Assembly (NCBI RefSeq): GCF_964355755.1
Contig: NC_092676.1
Span: 14,180,288 to 14,244,287 of the forward strand
Origin: Antedon mediterranea
Lineage: Eukaryota > Echinodermata > Crinoidea > Comatulida > Antedonidae
Direction of reading: 5' to 3'
DNA: 64,000 nt
Part shown: piece after piece, positions 11,601-22,706 of the stretch
How positions within the stretch are numbered: position 1 is the stretch's first letter
How the letters are laid out: each line of letters starts with the position of its first letter
Program-made: the position numbers and the translations under genes
Notes under the pieces: model-generated
What the model was told of the DNA's origin: nothing
Seen by the model: the letters and a program-made list of their open reading frames with translations, nothing else
The model's database searches: none

Positions 11601-12615
11601 TGCAGATGATACAGTAATTTATAAACCTGTATTCAGTCGTCATGATGCACTTACCTTACAACAGGATCTTTGTAAAATTTCCAAATGGTGTGAGGATAAT
11701 AAAATGAAATTAAATGCAAAGAAGTGTAAAGTCATGCACATAACTAGGAAACGTAATTATATCCCTCATTTTATTTATACAATCGAATCCAATCCCCTTG
11801 AAGCTGTTAATTCACATAAATATCTTGGTATTAACTTCTCACGTGATTTAACATGGTCTGCTCACGTTAATGATGTATCGATGAAATCAATGAGAATGCT
11901 TGGGTTTATCAAACGGTTTGTAGGTTTCAATGACACCGAAATTTTACTACGACTTTTTAATGCACTATGTCGACCTGTTATTGAATATGGTGCTCCTGTG
12001 TGGGATCCACATCAAAAACAACATAATATAGCTATTAACAAGTCATTAAGACGGGTTACTAAATTGTGTGTTGAAGGCGATTTCACTGACAGGCTTAAGA
12101 TACTAAATTTACCAGATATGGTTCAAAGAATGAAATTTCATAGTATAATTTTTGTAGTTAAGTGTTTGCATAATTTAATTGATTTTGATATATTTGAATA
12201 CCTTACAATTAATTCTCGGTATCCAGAGTCGCTCACCTTTAAACACATGTATGCTAGAACTAATGCATTTAAATACTCCCTGTTTGTTAATTTTCCTCGA
12301 ATATGGGAATGTATCCCGCATGAAGTTCGTAACAAAGTCCTGTTTAACTTTGGGGGGTTTAGAAGGGATTTGAAAAAATGTATTACTGATATCGAATTCA
12401 TCTAGACTATCACTGTGTTTTTATGTCTTTTGCGTTTTTCGTACTATTAGTTGGGAAAGCCACTCGACAGTGCAGTTCTTTTGAACTGATCCACTTTTGG
12501 TTACCCGCAGGTGCTGATAGTACTTTGTTCTGTTTTGTTGAATGATGCCGTGCCTTGTTTATGATTTTTGTATGTTACCTGGAAATTGAATAAAATAAAA
12601 ATAAAAAAAAAAAAA
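8663..12615 (+). mobile_element. Full-length CR1/Jockey-group LINE retrotransposon
   Basis: The element has a 332-bp leader, a single 1,136-codon open frame, a ~180-bp 3' untranslated region and an A-rich tail (AATAAAATAAAAATAAAAAA). It is flanked by a 5-bp duplication ATAAC (8,658-8,662 and 12,616-12,620). The paralogous repeat at 29.4-29.9 kb contains the unoccupied target (CCACATAACGAATGTATC), which fixes both ends. The intact frame and clean junctions argue for recent insertion. No second frame for a separate ORF1 protein is present. Transcription would have to start from an internal promoter in the leader, as is usual for LINEs (family knowledge, not shown here). Confidence 0.88.
8995..12405 (+). 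CDS. LINE polyprotein: PHD-like finger, endonuclease, reverse transcriptase
   Basis: The 1,136-residue protein nicks target DNA and reverse-transcribes the element's RNA at the nick. Residues 87-99 read LLVSGDIHPHPGP, resembling a 2A peptide but with His where active 2A has Glu and Asn. Residues 120-168 carry a Cys/His cluster like a PHD finger (CESC, CLIC, CECH, HIKC, CNIC). Residues 211-420 form an APE-type endonuclease: FNARS at 214-218, TETW at 241-244, GDFN at 347-350, SDH at 414-416. The reverse transcriptase occupies about 645-900: YRPIS at 710-714, FLDWEKAFD at 781-789, GVPQGSVLGP at 839-848 and the catalytic YADD at 869-872. A thumb and C-terminal region follows. All catalytic residues I can identify are intact. 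The start codon is the first ATG of the frame; an internal start is possible. Confidence 0.95.
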   Translation: MTLFSCLMTLLCTLFLRSIIFQPGSFDCLVRQLSYHNENVHYNIRVGESCSLFLHTCASINNTTRKRYISRPVRYYANHYSTFNLCLLVSGDIHPHPGPELMHRNKSQHIGNGNSTKNTCESCAKTARSNQKCLICCECHHIFHIKCIPMSSDSYVFYQDNPWACNICSLPQLSDSFFDNSLNNNNNSILSLASSNTSTDSSIFETNLIQVALFNARSVVNKIEEFHARIAIDELDILIVTETWLDSSIDSTELFPDSFVVYRKDRSRHGGGVLLALKNAFKSSIVDFPTNIEVKIIEITVNNNFNVLICAVYRPPSSNDDWLNQFHDVVDFILSILHKYCGVILTGDFNYDYGVDSPLVYKKFKEIIAPLDTIQFVDFFTRVSNTKSSIIDLVLCNNPDIVCNFRSHPGLSTSDHLGVYFNINARCSKVKPVDRYYYQYSKCDHDDLFTTLGAVPWGLCLEQSDCEEMWENFKDLFLATINDCIPKVKSKKRNRPAWITQEMVTMARKKKRMLKEAHRHPHNLNKMDKYRKFSNKLRNLTKKAHLQYIRKLSVACVNGDSKRFFSYVKTRRKTGQVKNFVFNGIPLVSDIDAVNAFSTFFASNFNEPNRNFNVNHEICNCVHPDIVPLNNINITEKTIFEALLSLKPNKSPGPDGITPKMLSMSAPIIAPVLCKMFNKFLTDGFVPKDWKLANVTPIFKSGNRNDVNNYRPISLCSIIGKVFERIIADNILFHLQFFGFISPTQHGFYPGRSCVTQASALYHDWSQTMDVRQPPVIDAIFLDWEKAFDRVPHDLVIKKLHNMGVCGSLLKCLHSFLSDRFQRVVLNKEHSDWDRVGSGVPQGSVLGPLLFNLFVYDLPLNTSSVMKQYADDTVIYKPVFSRHDALTLQQDLCKISKWCEDNKMKLNAKKCKVMHITRKRNYIPHFIYTIESNPLEAVNSHKYLGINFSRDLTWSAHVNDVSMKSMRMLGFIKRFVGFNDTEILLRLFNALCRPVIEYGAPVWDPHQKQHNIAINKSLRRVTKLCVEGDFTDRLKILNLPDMVQRMKFHSIIFVVKCLHNLIDFDIFEYLTINSRYPESLTFKHMYARTNAFKYSLFVNFPRIWECIPHEVRNKVLFNFGGFRRDLKKCITDIEFI

Positions 12616-12620
12616 ATAAC

Positions 12621-14040
12621 GAAAGTATAAAATGCCAGACTATATTAGTTTGGGTGTTTTTCGTGGTGTATCAATTATTTGATACATTAGAGATAAAATA
12701 AAAAAGTGGACAAAAATCGAACGAAAAACACATTGCTGCGGGAACACGAATTGTTAAGTTTATTAATTTACATTTTATATTTATTTCACTGGTTTTGATA
12801 TTTTGCAATTTTTTTTGTATGGGAGATTTGTTACCTACTTGCTACTTTTTAAATTAAATTGTGGTCTACCAGTAACCCATGCTCCGCATGGTTTGCTTGC
12901 CTTAATAATAATTCGCATGGCATTAGAATGCGCACTCTTCCCGGCCCCTGACAAATTATTTTAAAAAAAACCAAACACATTGTCAATAATACAATTCGGA
13001 ACTATTACGGCCATTGATTTTGTTATACACGGAGTAATTACTTTATTTTGAAATATCTGTAAGCTACAAAATGAAAGCAATACTGGATATGGGACTTTGT
13101 GCAGTGTGAATATTAATCTAGTGTGCGCCTCAGAAAGTGACAACGTGCAGGAAAGGGACATGCACGTTGAAGTCTGTTAATCAGTCGACAGATTAAAACA
13201 TTTTAATGATAAAATATGAATTGGTAAGTTATCAATTAAGATGTGAAGTATTGGAATAATAATAATGCTTACGGACTCTGAAATCAACACAAAAGGTAGT
13301 CGAAATTAGATGATACGCTCGGACACAAACCTTTACATTTTGGGTGTATTTTTCGTTGATATTTGATATTTAACAACCTCCCATAAAATGCTGAAAAGCT
13401 AAAAAAAATGACACCTATTTTGATTCGTTTTATTTGTGTTTTTTAATTAATAATTATTTTTTTTCATTTACAATTGTTTTTATTTTTAATGGTTTTTTAT
13501 ATTTTGCATTTTTTTTGTTGGTTTGGTATCATTTTTTGCTACTTTTATAATTACATTGTGGTTTAGATTTTTTGCTTTAAGCGGAGATACTTATTATTTA
13601 AACTATCGGGGATTTGAACTCGAACCTACTAACTAACCTGCTAAGCATTAATAATAATGGCAACGGCGATTTACTCACTGAGCTAAACCGTAATTTACAA
13701 ATTACATTCTGTTCCAAGGATAGGTGTAATAAATTAAAACTTCAACAGTATCATTCGATACGGTTGACTAACGACTGTTTTTTTTTTTTCGGGGCCCAGC
13801 ATGGTATTTGTAGATCCGGCCATGGCGGTACACAATATTAGTTTATACAGTGACGTAACATGGTCACCGAGACGTCAAATTACTGCTTTTTTTTAAAGTA
13901 TTTATCTATAAAATTCAGGAAAGTGACATAGCCTATCGTGTGCGGCTCACCAATAAACATCAGTGTGCCAAATGTGGGCACGTACCGTTTAGTGGTTTTG
14001 GAGGAGATATGTAATACGCGAAAAATGTAGTAGCATATTA
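12621..14040 (+). repeat. Dispersed repeat: right half of the split copy, plus a second copy
   Basis: 12,621-12,700 continues the repeat interrupted by the LINE; compare ATGCCAGACTATATTAG with 29,740-29,800. A second, more diverged copy starts at about 12,870 (AGTAACCCATGCTCCGCATG), and its far end lies near 13,985-14,035 (GGAGATATGTAATACGCG). It contains extra AT-rich sequence and the tRNA-like segment at 13,604-13,692. No coding capacity was seen, and the element class is unknown. Confidence 0.6.
13604..13692 (-). repeat. tRNA-like (SINE head or tRNA pseudogene)
   Basis: On the minus strand, TTTAGCTCAGTGAGTA resembles a tRNA A box, and GTTCGAGTTCAAATCCCC about 60 bp downstream resembles a B box. 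The acceptor stem does not pair well and the body is AT-rich. A functional tRNA is therefore unlikely; a tRNA-derived SINE head is the better reading. Confidence 0.4.
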
Positions 14041-15371
14041 ATGTATAGAAAATCACATGCCTGCGTTAAATGCTCTTTCTGTATTGTTTGTTTTATTTGT
14101 TCTTTATTTGTATTGTGTTATTTATTTTCTATAACCTTATGACAATTTGTATGCAAACTAAAAAGTGAATGATAATAATTACGGGTAGACCTACAACCAT
14201 CAAGTTATTTAGCCTTGACCCAATTCATCTCATTAATTTCAAATACAACAATTTAATAATAATCAGAGTTCAATAGTATCTAATTACGTACGTAGGTTTT
14301 GTATGAATATTCATTATTAATTTATTCTATTTTGAACTTGTATCATGTTTGTTTACAAAATTGTAAACCTTAAACAAACATCATGGACTTGGTCAATGTA
14401 AATTTCAATTAATTAGACACATCTTCAAGAACTGAGACTGAGATATATATCTTTCAAAATATTGTTGAAATGTTTCTTCCTTGCGTGTATCATTGTCGTC
14501 ATTCAATAAGCCAAAGTAGGCCTAACACAGTAATGCTATTCTTTCAACTCAAAATGTTCAACAAAATAATTAAGCAAAGGTGAATACAAATTAATGAAAA
14601 TTAATTTCATATTCCCATGCAGCAAAATAACACAACAAATAAGTAAAATACTATAAGTATTAATTTACTATCTAAAACACTCACTCACTCACTGACCTCC
14701 TAGCGTTAATTTACATTGCCTGCCTGGAATAGACTCAGAAATATCAATGTTTTGTAAATTAATTTTGCACTAAATATTATAGTTTATATTCCAAATCAAA
14801 ATACTATTAACAGAACAAAAAACTCCTAGCTCCATAAAAGTCTCTCCAAACGAAATGTGTACAGTTGTTTGTGACAAAAGCAAAGTGACTACATACTTTT
14901 TATTTCATACAGATCTAGCCAAATGGGTTGTTGTGATTTGCATGTCATTTTTCCGGCTTGTCTCATGAATAATGTATGACATTAAGATTAGTGTCCTCCA
15001 AAAACTTTAACAATGAAAGATTAATAAAATCAGACTTTAAATAGGCCTAAGCCATTTTGAATGTGTAATAAAGTTATTCATTTCCGTAGAAATGCCCAAT
15101 ACATTATTCATTTCTGTATTAAAAAATAATGCACACGAGATCATTTATTCATGAATGCTATTTCAGATTGATTATTTATGGTTAGTTTCAGCAAAGACCG
15201 AAATCGTCGCACATATTTTTTTCCCAGAAAATTTGGCAATATTGTTTGTTACATCATAACTAATCACAATTAATTTTCTTAAATAATTTTATTATACAAT
15301 ATTCATAAATACAGTACAATATTCACAGACAATATTTTCTATTATTACAAAGTACATAATTAGTGGGGTTC
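14041..15371. other. Intergenic, nothing recognised
   Basis: AT-rich sequence without recognisable exons or repeat boundaries. Confidence 0.4.
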
Positions 15372-16438
15372 CTTAGCTCTAAAAAAATGGTCGATACTCC
15401 AAATTTGGTTAGAAGCATGACATTTGGTATAGCAACTCGTATCGAAAATTTGCAACTTGTAAGATTGAAGGCCAGTTAAACTTTGACCTTTGACCTCAGA
15501 TAATGTCAGATTCCTCCGTACATCCCAGAAACACAAAAAATAATGGCAACTGATACAAAAGTACTACTTTCTATTCATGTTTAAGGTCATGCTCAGTATA
15601 GTCAGTAAAAAAGTGAAACACATTTTCCAAATGAAGAAAGATGTTCCAATCAAAGAAAATGACCAAAAAAAATCTTACTTGACCAAACAATCCATAATCA
15701 AAATGTTTATACCTGTACTACAATATAACATATTTTCCATCAGTGTTGCATTGTGCTAGCTATTTCTCAAACCATTCTAGATATCACAATTGTAATTACA
15801 TTTAATGTTACTTGTGGTAATATGTTTTTGTTGATAGCTGGTCTAGACCATGGATGAGCAAAATATGTACAAATTGCTACATGATAACTTCGACTTAAAA
15901 GGCACTTGCACCGACCATATTTTAATCGGATTACACATCAATATAGTCATGTCAAATAATTGTATTGATAGGAGATTAAATGATTTTAAACTATATTGTA
16001 TAGTGTCCACAGTTTATCCGAACATTCAATTTAAATTTAACTGATACCAATAAATAACTTCAGTTACTTTGGAATTACTAGAGTAGGCCTACTTTTAGTT
16101 ACTGTGTTTGGGATTGATGGAATTGGTGGAAAAGACTACTTTTAGTAGCCCAACACTCTTTCAGTCACTAAAAATCTCTGTAAACATATTGTAAGGATGC
16201 GTGTTAACTAATGGTGTTATTGTAAGGATCTTCTTTGACAAACTTTTAGGAATATAGACCTGTAAAATTCACTCGTTTAATGATACCAGTATAATGTTTT
16301 TCAGAGGATTCAAATCAGCTCCTTGTCAAGTAGACCAGGGCTTCCTTTTATTACACACACTGTATAATGTAGTCTTCAAAGTTACGTGCGAAGATATTCC
16401 TACAATAAGCGGAGGTCCAATAGCTTTATTAGAGAGAT

Positions 16439-16548
16439 CATGGAGTATTTACTCCATGGAGAGATCCCATAGCTTGATTAGAGAGGTCACATAGCTTGAT
16501 TAGAGATCCCATAGCTTGATTAGAGTGGTCCTATAGCTTGATTAGAGA
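16439..16548. repeat. Short hairpin followed by ~29-bp tandem repeats
   Basis: 16,439-16,458 is a hairpin (CATGGAGTA, TT, TACTCCATG). It is followed by about four units of CATAGCTTGATTAGAGAGGTC-type sequence up to 16,548, with AGAGATCCCATAG and GTGGTCCTATAG variants. Confidence 0.8.
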
Positions 16549-17425
16549 GGCACCATTGCCATGTTTCTACACACTCAGCACACCCATTTTTTTGTTAGCT
16601 AATACCCTTAAACACAATAATCACGAGGTGTGCCGTTGCAAATTTACTGCGGTCACCTTGAAATCCAAGAAGGCGCAAAAAATGGCCGCCATTTTATAGT
16701 AATGCATTTTATTGTTATAGGCCTAACTTAATAAATAATTTATGTATTTTGTTGAAAATAAGGTTGATTAATAGCTATTTACATTATCTATTCAATCAAA
16801 TTGTGTCGTCATTTCGTAAAATGTTTCATTAGAGCAAATATAAATATATATATTCTGAATAAATCAGTGAAAAAAATCAACTCTCTCTGACTAGTATGGT
16901 AACCCTGTAATTTAACTCTAATTTGCATATCATCGGGATGAGTGACAAATTTTGATCTCCTCATCATATGTGACCATTTAAAAAAGAAAAATGTGTTTCA
17001 CTTTAAGTTGTTTTAGATAGATTGCCTAGCCTATTGGTAAATTCATCTAATAATAATTGTTTTAAAAAATCTGAGAATCTACGCTCGACATTGTTAGAAA
17101 TTGCACTCAGTCATAATCAATATTATTACAGCAAATGCATATAAAACATTATGAGGTTTTGCATTGAAAATAAGGGGACCGCCCATACAAATATATGTGG
17201 GGTGGTAGAAGCTGGTCTGTATGAGTAAATAATCAGAACAAGTATGACCCATTTATTGTTTAAATGAACTTTACCAGATGGACTTGAAATGTTTAGGCAA
17301 TTGATTAGAACATTGGCCCAAACACAACCAGCTTGATGATAGGCAGACCGAGAATAGGGTTTAATGTGTTGTTCAGGGCTTATTTAGTTGGTGGTATGTT
17401 TTCATATGATTGCTGATTTTTTTAG

Positions 17426-17567
17426 AAAAGATTAAATCTAGCGTCAAACATATGGAATGATCCCCCTCAGAATTCTGATGTAAGGGCAACACAGTATTGC
17501 GATGGACTAAATTGAATATTTCATATGTTGTGTAGCCTATACGACAAAGTGGATGACGCTAGATTTA
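17426..17567. repeat. Short inverted repeat, 20-bp arms
   Basis: AAAAGATTAAATCTAGCGTC (near 17,427) and its near-exact complement GACGCTAGATTTAACCTTTT (near 17,547) enclose about 100 bp. It could be a small MITE, but no target duplication was confirmed. Confidence 0.5.
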
Positions 17568-18804
17568 ACCTTTTCACCAAAAAGACACAATTACCGGAGG
17601 GCTGGTTTATAATTTTCCCAGTATAATGTTAAATTAAGATATAAGCAGTTAATAAAAAAAGATTTTCCTCTTATTTCTTTTACATGTTAACATGATACTG
17701 TACTGTCAGTAGGTCCAGATCTATCATTTTTAAATAACTCTTATAGTATTGAGTTAAATGCATATGTTTCTATTCAACATGAATAGAAAGTAGTACCTCT
17801 GAATCATTTGCCATTATTTTCGTGTTTCTAGGATGTACGGTTTATGAGTTCTGATGAAACGGACATTATCTGAGGTCAAATGTCAAATTTCCTCAAATCT
17901 TAAAAGTTGCGAATTTTTGTTACAAGTTGCCATACCAAGTTTTATGCTTCTAACCAAATTTGAAGGATTTTGGGTCTAAATAGTCCGACCTATATTTAGG
18001 AATAGAATACAGTACATACATCTATATTATAAGATAGACAATTCAGTCATGATTTACAGCATCATTATAGGCCTACATAATATCAATACGGTATCAATAC
18101 ACAACTATAGGGTGTAGCAGATGGTTTTCCTTTCTTAATGTTCATTTGTTTGAAAATTAACCAGTTTATTAAAAAAATCAATGCTTATTTTTATATTTGA
18201 AAAAAAATCTTGATATTCTTTAACAAAAATGTATTATCAAAATCCTGTCTCCCTACAATGTAGTGAAATTTTACTCAATATTGTAAGTTGCCAAGTTTAA
18301 AACAATTTTTAGTAAGAAAGTAACATCACATAAGACATATCAATAATAATGAGTAAATTCAGTCCAGAAGGAAAACAATAATTGAGTAATGTATTTATGA
18401 AAACATTTATGAAAACACTTCTGATACAGTTTCAGATCAAGGTGTTACAAACAGGAGTATATAGCGCGCGGCAACTGAATAATAAAATATATATTGTGCC
18501 CGGGATTGTGCCTCACGTGTAGAATTTATTCTACAACCTTGCAATTAAATATATCAATTACTACATTAATATACTTCTTTACATAACAAATAATACATTT
18601 CTCAACATGTAAAATTCTTTTCTCATAAAATATAAATATACAAACTAATTAAAGCTTTACTTATAATCATGTTTACTCGATAATACATGTTGTAAAATAA
18701 AAAGTTGTTCAAATGAGTAGACAGTCCGTAATTTGTAATACATTTAATGATATGACATAAATTGAGACAATTAGAGATTCAAAAAGTAGTAGTCATGTGG
18801 CAGG

Positions 18805-20360
18805 AGGTGGGAATCACCACCCGAAAGAGGACAAATTGCCATCCAACTTATCTAGACCAGAATTTTTCGTAGATTACGAATCTGGAAGGTAATCGGGATA
18901 GGAAGCGTTTTCGAGCTACAAGAAGTCAAAGTTCAAAATTGACCAATTACAACAATGTATTATGTATATGTATTATAACACATTTATTGAAGTACAACTT
19001 GGTCTTTTATTACATTTTTATGATTATAGGACTATTCTATTCAATCACAACATAAAAAAATCCTTTGTGAGTAAGGGTCAAATGTCAATATTTACCAATT
19101 GTACCTATAAAACCAAATAAAAACTAATATTTAACAAATATTGTTTTCTCATCTTGTTAATCAATCATACACAATGTAAAAGAGCGAATACATTTCATCA
19201 GTTGACATAATGTCAATTTCATCTGTTGACATAAGGTCAAAGGTCAACATTTTAATATGCGTATTAGTTACCAAATAAATGCAAAGTTGTCCAAACTATG
19301 ATATCGATGGTTTTACAAGTAATCAAATTATTTGATCAGTAAAGTTATGTTATTTCATTATCATTTTGATTAATATAATTATGATAATGCAAAAACAGAC
19401 TTTTGGAACAGACAGGAAGCGTTTTCAAGATATAGGGGTCAAAGTTCAAAATTGACCATATATATATATGTATTATAACCAATGTAGTGAAGTTCAATTT
19501 GGTCTTTTAATACATTTGTATGGATATAGGCATCTACTTAGTCACCTTATAAACAAATACTATGCAATTAAAGGTCAAATGTCAAAATTGACCAATCACA
19601 AAATTTGCCTATATAACCAAATAAAAACTATATTGCCAACATAAAGAAGCAGATCAAACCAGATAGTTTATTACCTCAAAATGAATATCGCAGGCCTGCA
19701 AACATGTTCTGACCAATCTGCAAATTTGCAAAATGAATTTTGAAAAGTTTTACAAGTCGTGCTTTAACCATTTGTTTTTTCAAGGTCAGCGTAACATTTT
19801 AAGTCTGATTTGATTAATTATCTAATTAAAAACTTTACTGATCAAATAATTTGATTACTTGTAAAACCATCGATATCATAGTTTGGACAACTTTGCATTT
19901 AATTGGTAACTAATATGCATATTAAAATGTTGACCTTTGATCTTATGTCAACTGATGAAATTATTAACCTTATGTCAACTTGCGTCTGATTGATTAACCA
20001 GGATGAGAAAACATCCAATTTTTGTTAAATATTAGTTTTCATTTGGTTTTATAGGTACATTCTATGATTGGTCAATATTTACATTTGACTCTTAATCACA
20101 AAGAATTTTTTTTATAAGGTGATTGAATAGACATTTATAATCATAAAAATGTAATAAAAGACCAACTTGTGCTTCAATAAATTTGTTACAATACATATAC
20201 ATAATACATTGTTGTAATTGGTCAATTTTGAACTTTGACCCTTATATCTCGAAAGCGCTTCCTATCCTGATCGATTACCTATTCGATTCATAATCTACGG
20301 AAAATTCTGGTCTAGAAAAGTTGCCACCGGACTATTATTTTTCAGCTGGTGATGTTCTCA
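18805..20360. repeat. Large palindrome, ~490-bp arms, with a third internal copy
   Basis: Core arms are 18,851-19,345 and 19,831-20,316, with weaker similarity extending outward to about 18,805 and 20,360. Shared landmarks include TCTAGACCAGAATTTTTCG, GTCAACATTTTAATATGC and CAAATTATTTGATCAGTAAAG. The spacer holds a partial third copy (about 19,402-19,640) in the same orientation as the left arm. The structure lies just 3' of the zinc-finger gene. Confidence 0.85.
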
Positions 20361-21015
20361 CATTTTAATACACATAATTATGGCATGTCTACATTAGGTA
20401 ACCTTTCAGTAAGTCAATCCATGAAGGAAGGGATTTATGTGCATAGACACATTTAGAGATGTACAGTATTGTCTTCACAAAAAAAAAGAAAAATAAAGAT
20501 GAATAAAAGCAACCAGAGCAATTTTGTAGATTTAATAGATATTCACTTCCAGAGGGAAAAAAATTACTAATATAAAAAGACAAAATAAAAATGTAAAAAA
20601 AAAAATGGGATTCTGGTTGACCCCCATTTCCTTTAAATTCGTCTTTTCAGGTAAATAATTTTTTCCCTGATCCAATTTTTGTTCAAAGTGAATAACTATG
20701 AAAATGACATATCCAACAAAGAATTGTTTAAAAAAAAAATTTTCTATGGGGACAATATATATATATATAATATACAGCAAATATGTACTGTTAAATCTAT
20801 GAATTTATGCCATTGACCACCCGGATGTATTAGCTTTAAAAAAAAAATGAAACATGCAAATAGTTTACTTTAGGGTTGTGAACCATTTGCCATTACTGTA
20901 TAATATATAAAGAAACACATGACAGTCACAATGTGGAATGGATTTGCTTCATCATATGCTACATACATTACAGTGTAATTTGATTCATAAATTTTAGGAA
21001 TGCCAGTGGATTTTG
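20361..21015. other. 3' flank or 3'UTR of the zinc-finger gene
   Basis: This AT-rich sequence follows the stop codon of the minus-strand gene and probably contains its 3' untranslated region. I could not identify a confident poly(A) signal on the minus strand. Confidence 0.35.
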
Positions 21016-22706
21016 CTAGCAAAATGGAGAGGCTGTTGGATCCTTGGTTTTAAAAACATCTTTGAGTGGTGCAGGTGGTTGCTGAACTGTATGCAAAGGT
21101 GGTTGTGGAAGTGGTGTTGCAGCATCATGACCAAGCCAAGTACCAGAGCTAGATTCGCTACTGATTGTTGTTGGAGTATGTGTCATTCGAGGTTGGTGAC
21201 CAGAGTTAAATGAGCCTAGCATTTGAGGCATATTGTGATGAGCATTGGGTACAGGACGATGCACCATAGCATTAGAATTGTTAGAATTATCTGAATTACT
21301 GTTAGTATCAACTCGTGCAATTTTAGGAATTGAAAATCCACCCCCACTATCATTATTGTCATCTTTCATTGGTCTTTTTCTAGGATCGGATAGATCAGAG
21401 TTATTTATTTGAGATTTCACATTTTGACGCTGTAATCTAGGATTAATTGCACGCTGCCTTGGATCAGATGGTGGTGGGTGAATTCTTGGATCTGAAGCTG
21501 GTCCTCGAGGTTCTGGCAGTAAAGGTTGAGTTCTTGGATCGTGTGGTCCAGATACAGGTACATTACTTCTCCTGGACAGACGGGGGTCATTTAAAACAGA
21601 TTTTGGGGGTTCATTTGTTGGATTACTATGTGATACACCACAAGGTGCTAAAGAAGGTCGCCAATTACCAGCTCCCATGTCATGTCTAACTGGTGCATTT
21701 GGTGGAAACCTTGGCCTTGGTCCAGGAAATGGTAATCTTTGAGGAAGCCCTCTTGGCATCATATTTCTTGGTGGTGGGCATAAATTGGACGACATCCTAT
21801 TTTGTGGTCGTAAAACAGGAAAATGTGGTTGCCGTGGGGGACTAAAGGGTGTTGAATAATTGTTTTCAGGATCTGGTTTTAGTCTTGGATCTCTAAACAC
21901 AGGAGGTGGTCTTATCGATGAAGTGTCTTGACCAGATCCTAACCACATGCCATCATTTTTATTTGGCGGGCCTCCTGGTCCCGAAAACCTCTGAGGCCTT
22001 ACGTGTTGTATTGGTGGTGGTGAAGCTCCAACACCAAAATCTGCAGGTGGTCTTAGCAAAGCTGCTGGCATAGATGGTCTTATCCTTGGATCATGTGGTG
22101 GGCTCTTAATTGGAGCAATTTGAGGGCTATTATTTGATCCTGAAGGTACACCTGTATCCTTTAACTTTTGTAATCGTGGGTCTGATGGCTTTACTATTGG
22201 TTGAGTTAATTGTGGAAATCCAATTCTACTTTTGAGTTCAGTTGGAGTAGTCAGTTCAATTGGTGTAGGTGGATCATTAACAGTATGTTCAGTTAAAATC
22301 CATTTACAAACCTTAAATGTAAGGTTGCGCAAGTTCTTTCGATCACGACCGATTCTTGGATCTTTTACATCCTGACTATGTGTTATGTCTACAAGTCGAA
22401 AATCACATGGGGATGATGGTGCAGATGGCATTTCATTTGCTGCATTAATATCCACAGTTAATGAGTTCTTTGGTTGAACTTTTTTATCTGTATTTGTTGG
22501 ATTAGAAGATGCATTGGCTACAGTTGGTACAAGTCCGGTCATTTCCAGTAAACTAACAATTGCATTTGGAAGCTGATTTTTGGGCTTTTCAGTCGGAGGT
22601 GCTGTTGAGTTTGACGGAGTATTTGTCCGGATTGTTTTTAAAATCATAGATAGATTTTTCTTTGATTCATCTTCTTCATCACTTGAATACCAATTATCAG
22701 CATCAT
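21016..22706 (-). CDS. ZC3H4: Zinc-finger gene, coding exon 11 (terminal, DPR-rich)
   Basis: Acceptor TTGTTAAG; the frame continues from exon 10 as [14 protein letters not shown] and [11 protein letters not shown], then about 540 residues rich in Pro, Arg, Asn and Gly. At least nine DPR(L/I/K/Q/T) motifs occur ([50 protein letters not shown]). This repeated motif marks the C-terminal half of ZC3H4 and ZC3H6. It ends KDPTASPFC and stop. Confidence 0.95.

Larger units (their letters stand above)
15372..17985. repeat. Inverted repeat with ~230-bp arms and ~2.1-kb spacer
   Basis: The left arm (about 15,372-15,590) and the reverse complement of 17,745-17,985 share CAAATTTGGTTAGAAGCAT, TTTGACCTCAGATAATGTC and GTACTACTTTCTATTCATGTT. 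The arms are diverged but collinear. No transposase is present between them. Confidence 0.7.

Noticed and set aside
16439-16548. CRISPR-like short repeats
   Set aside because: The units are contiguous tandem repeats with no unique spacers, in an animal genome.
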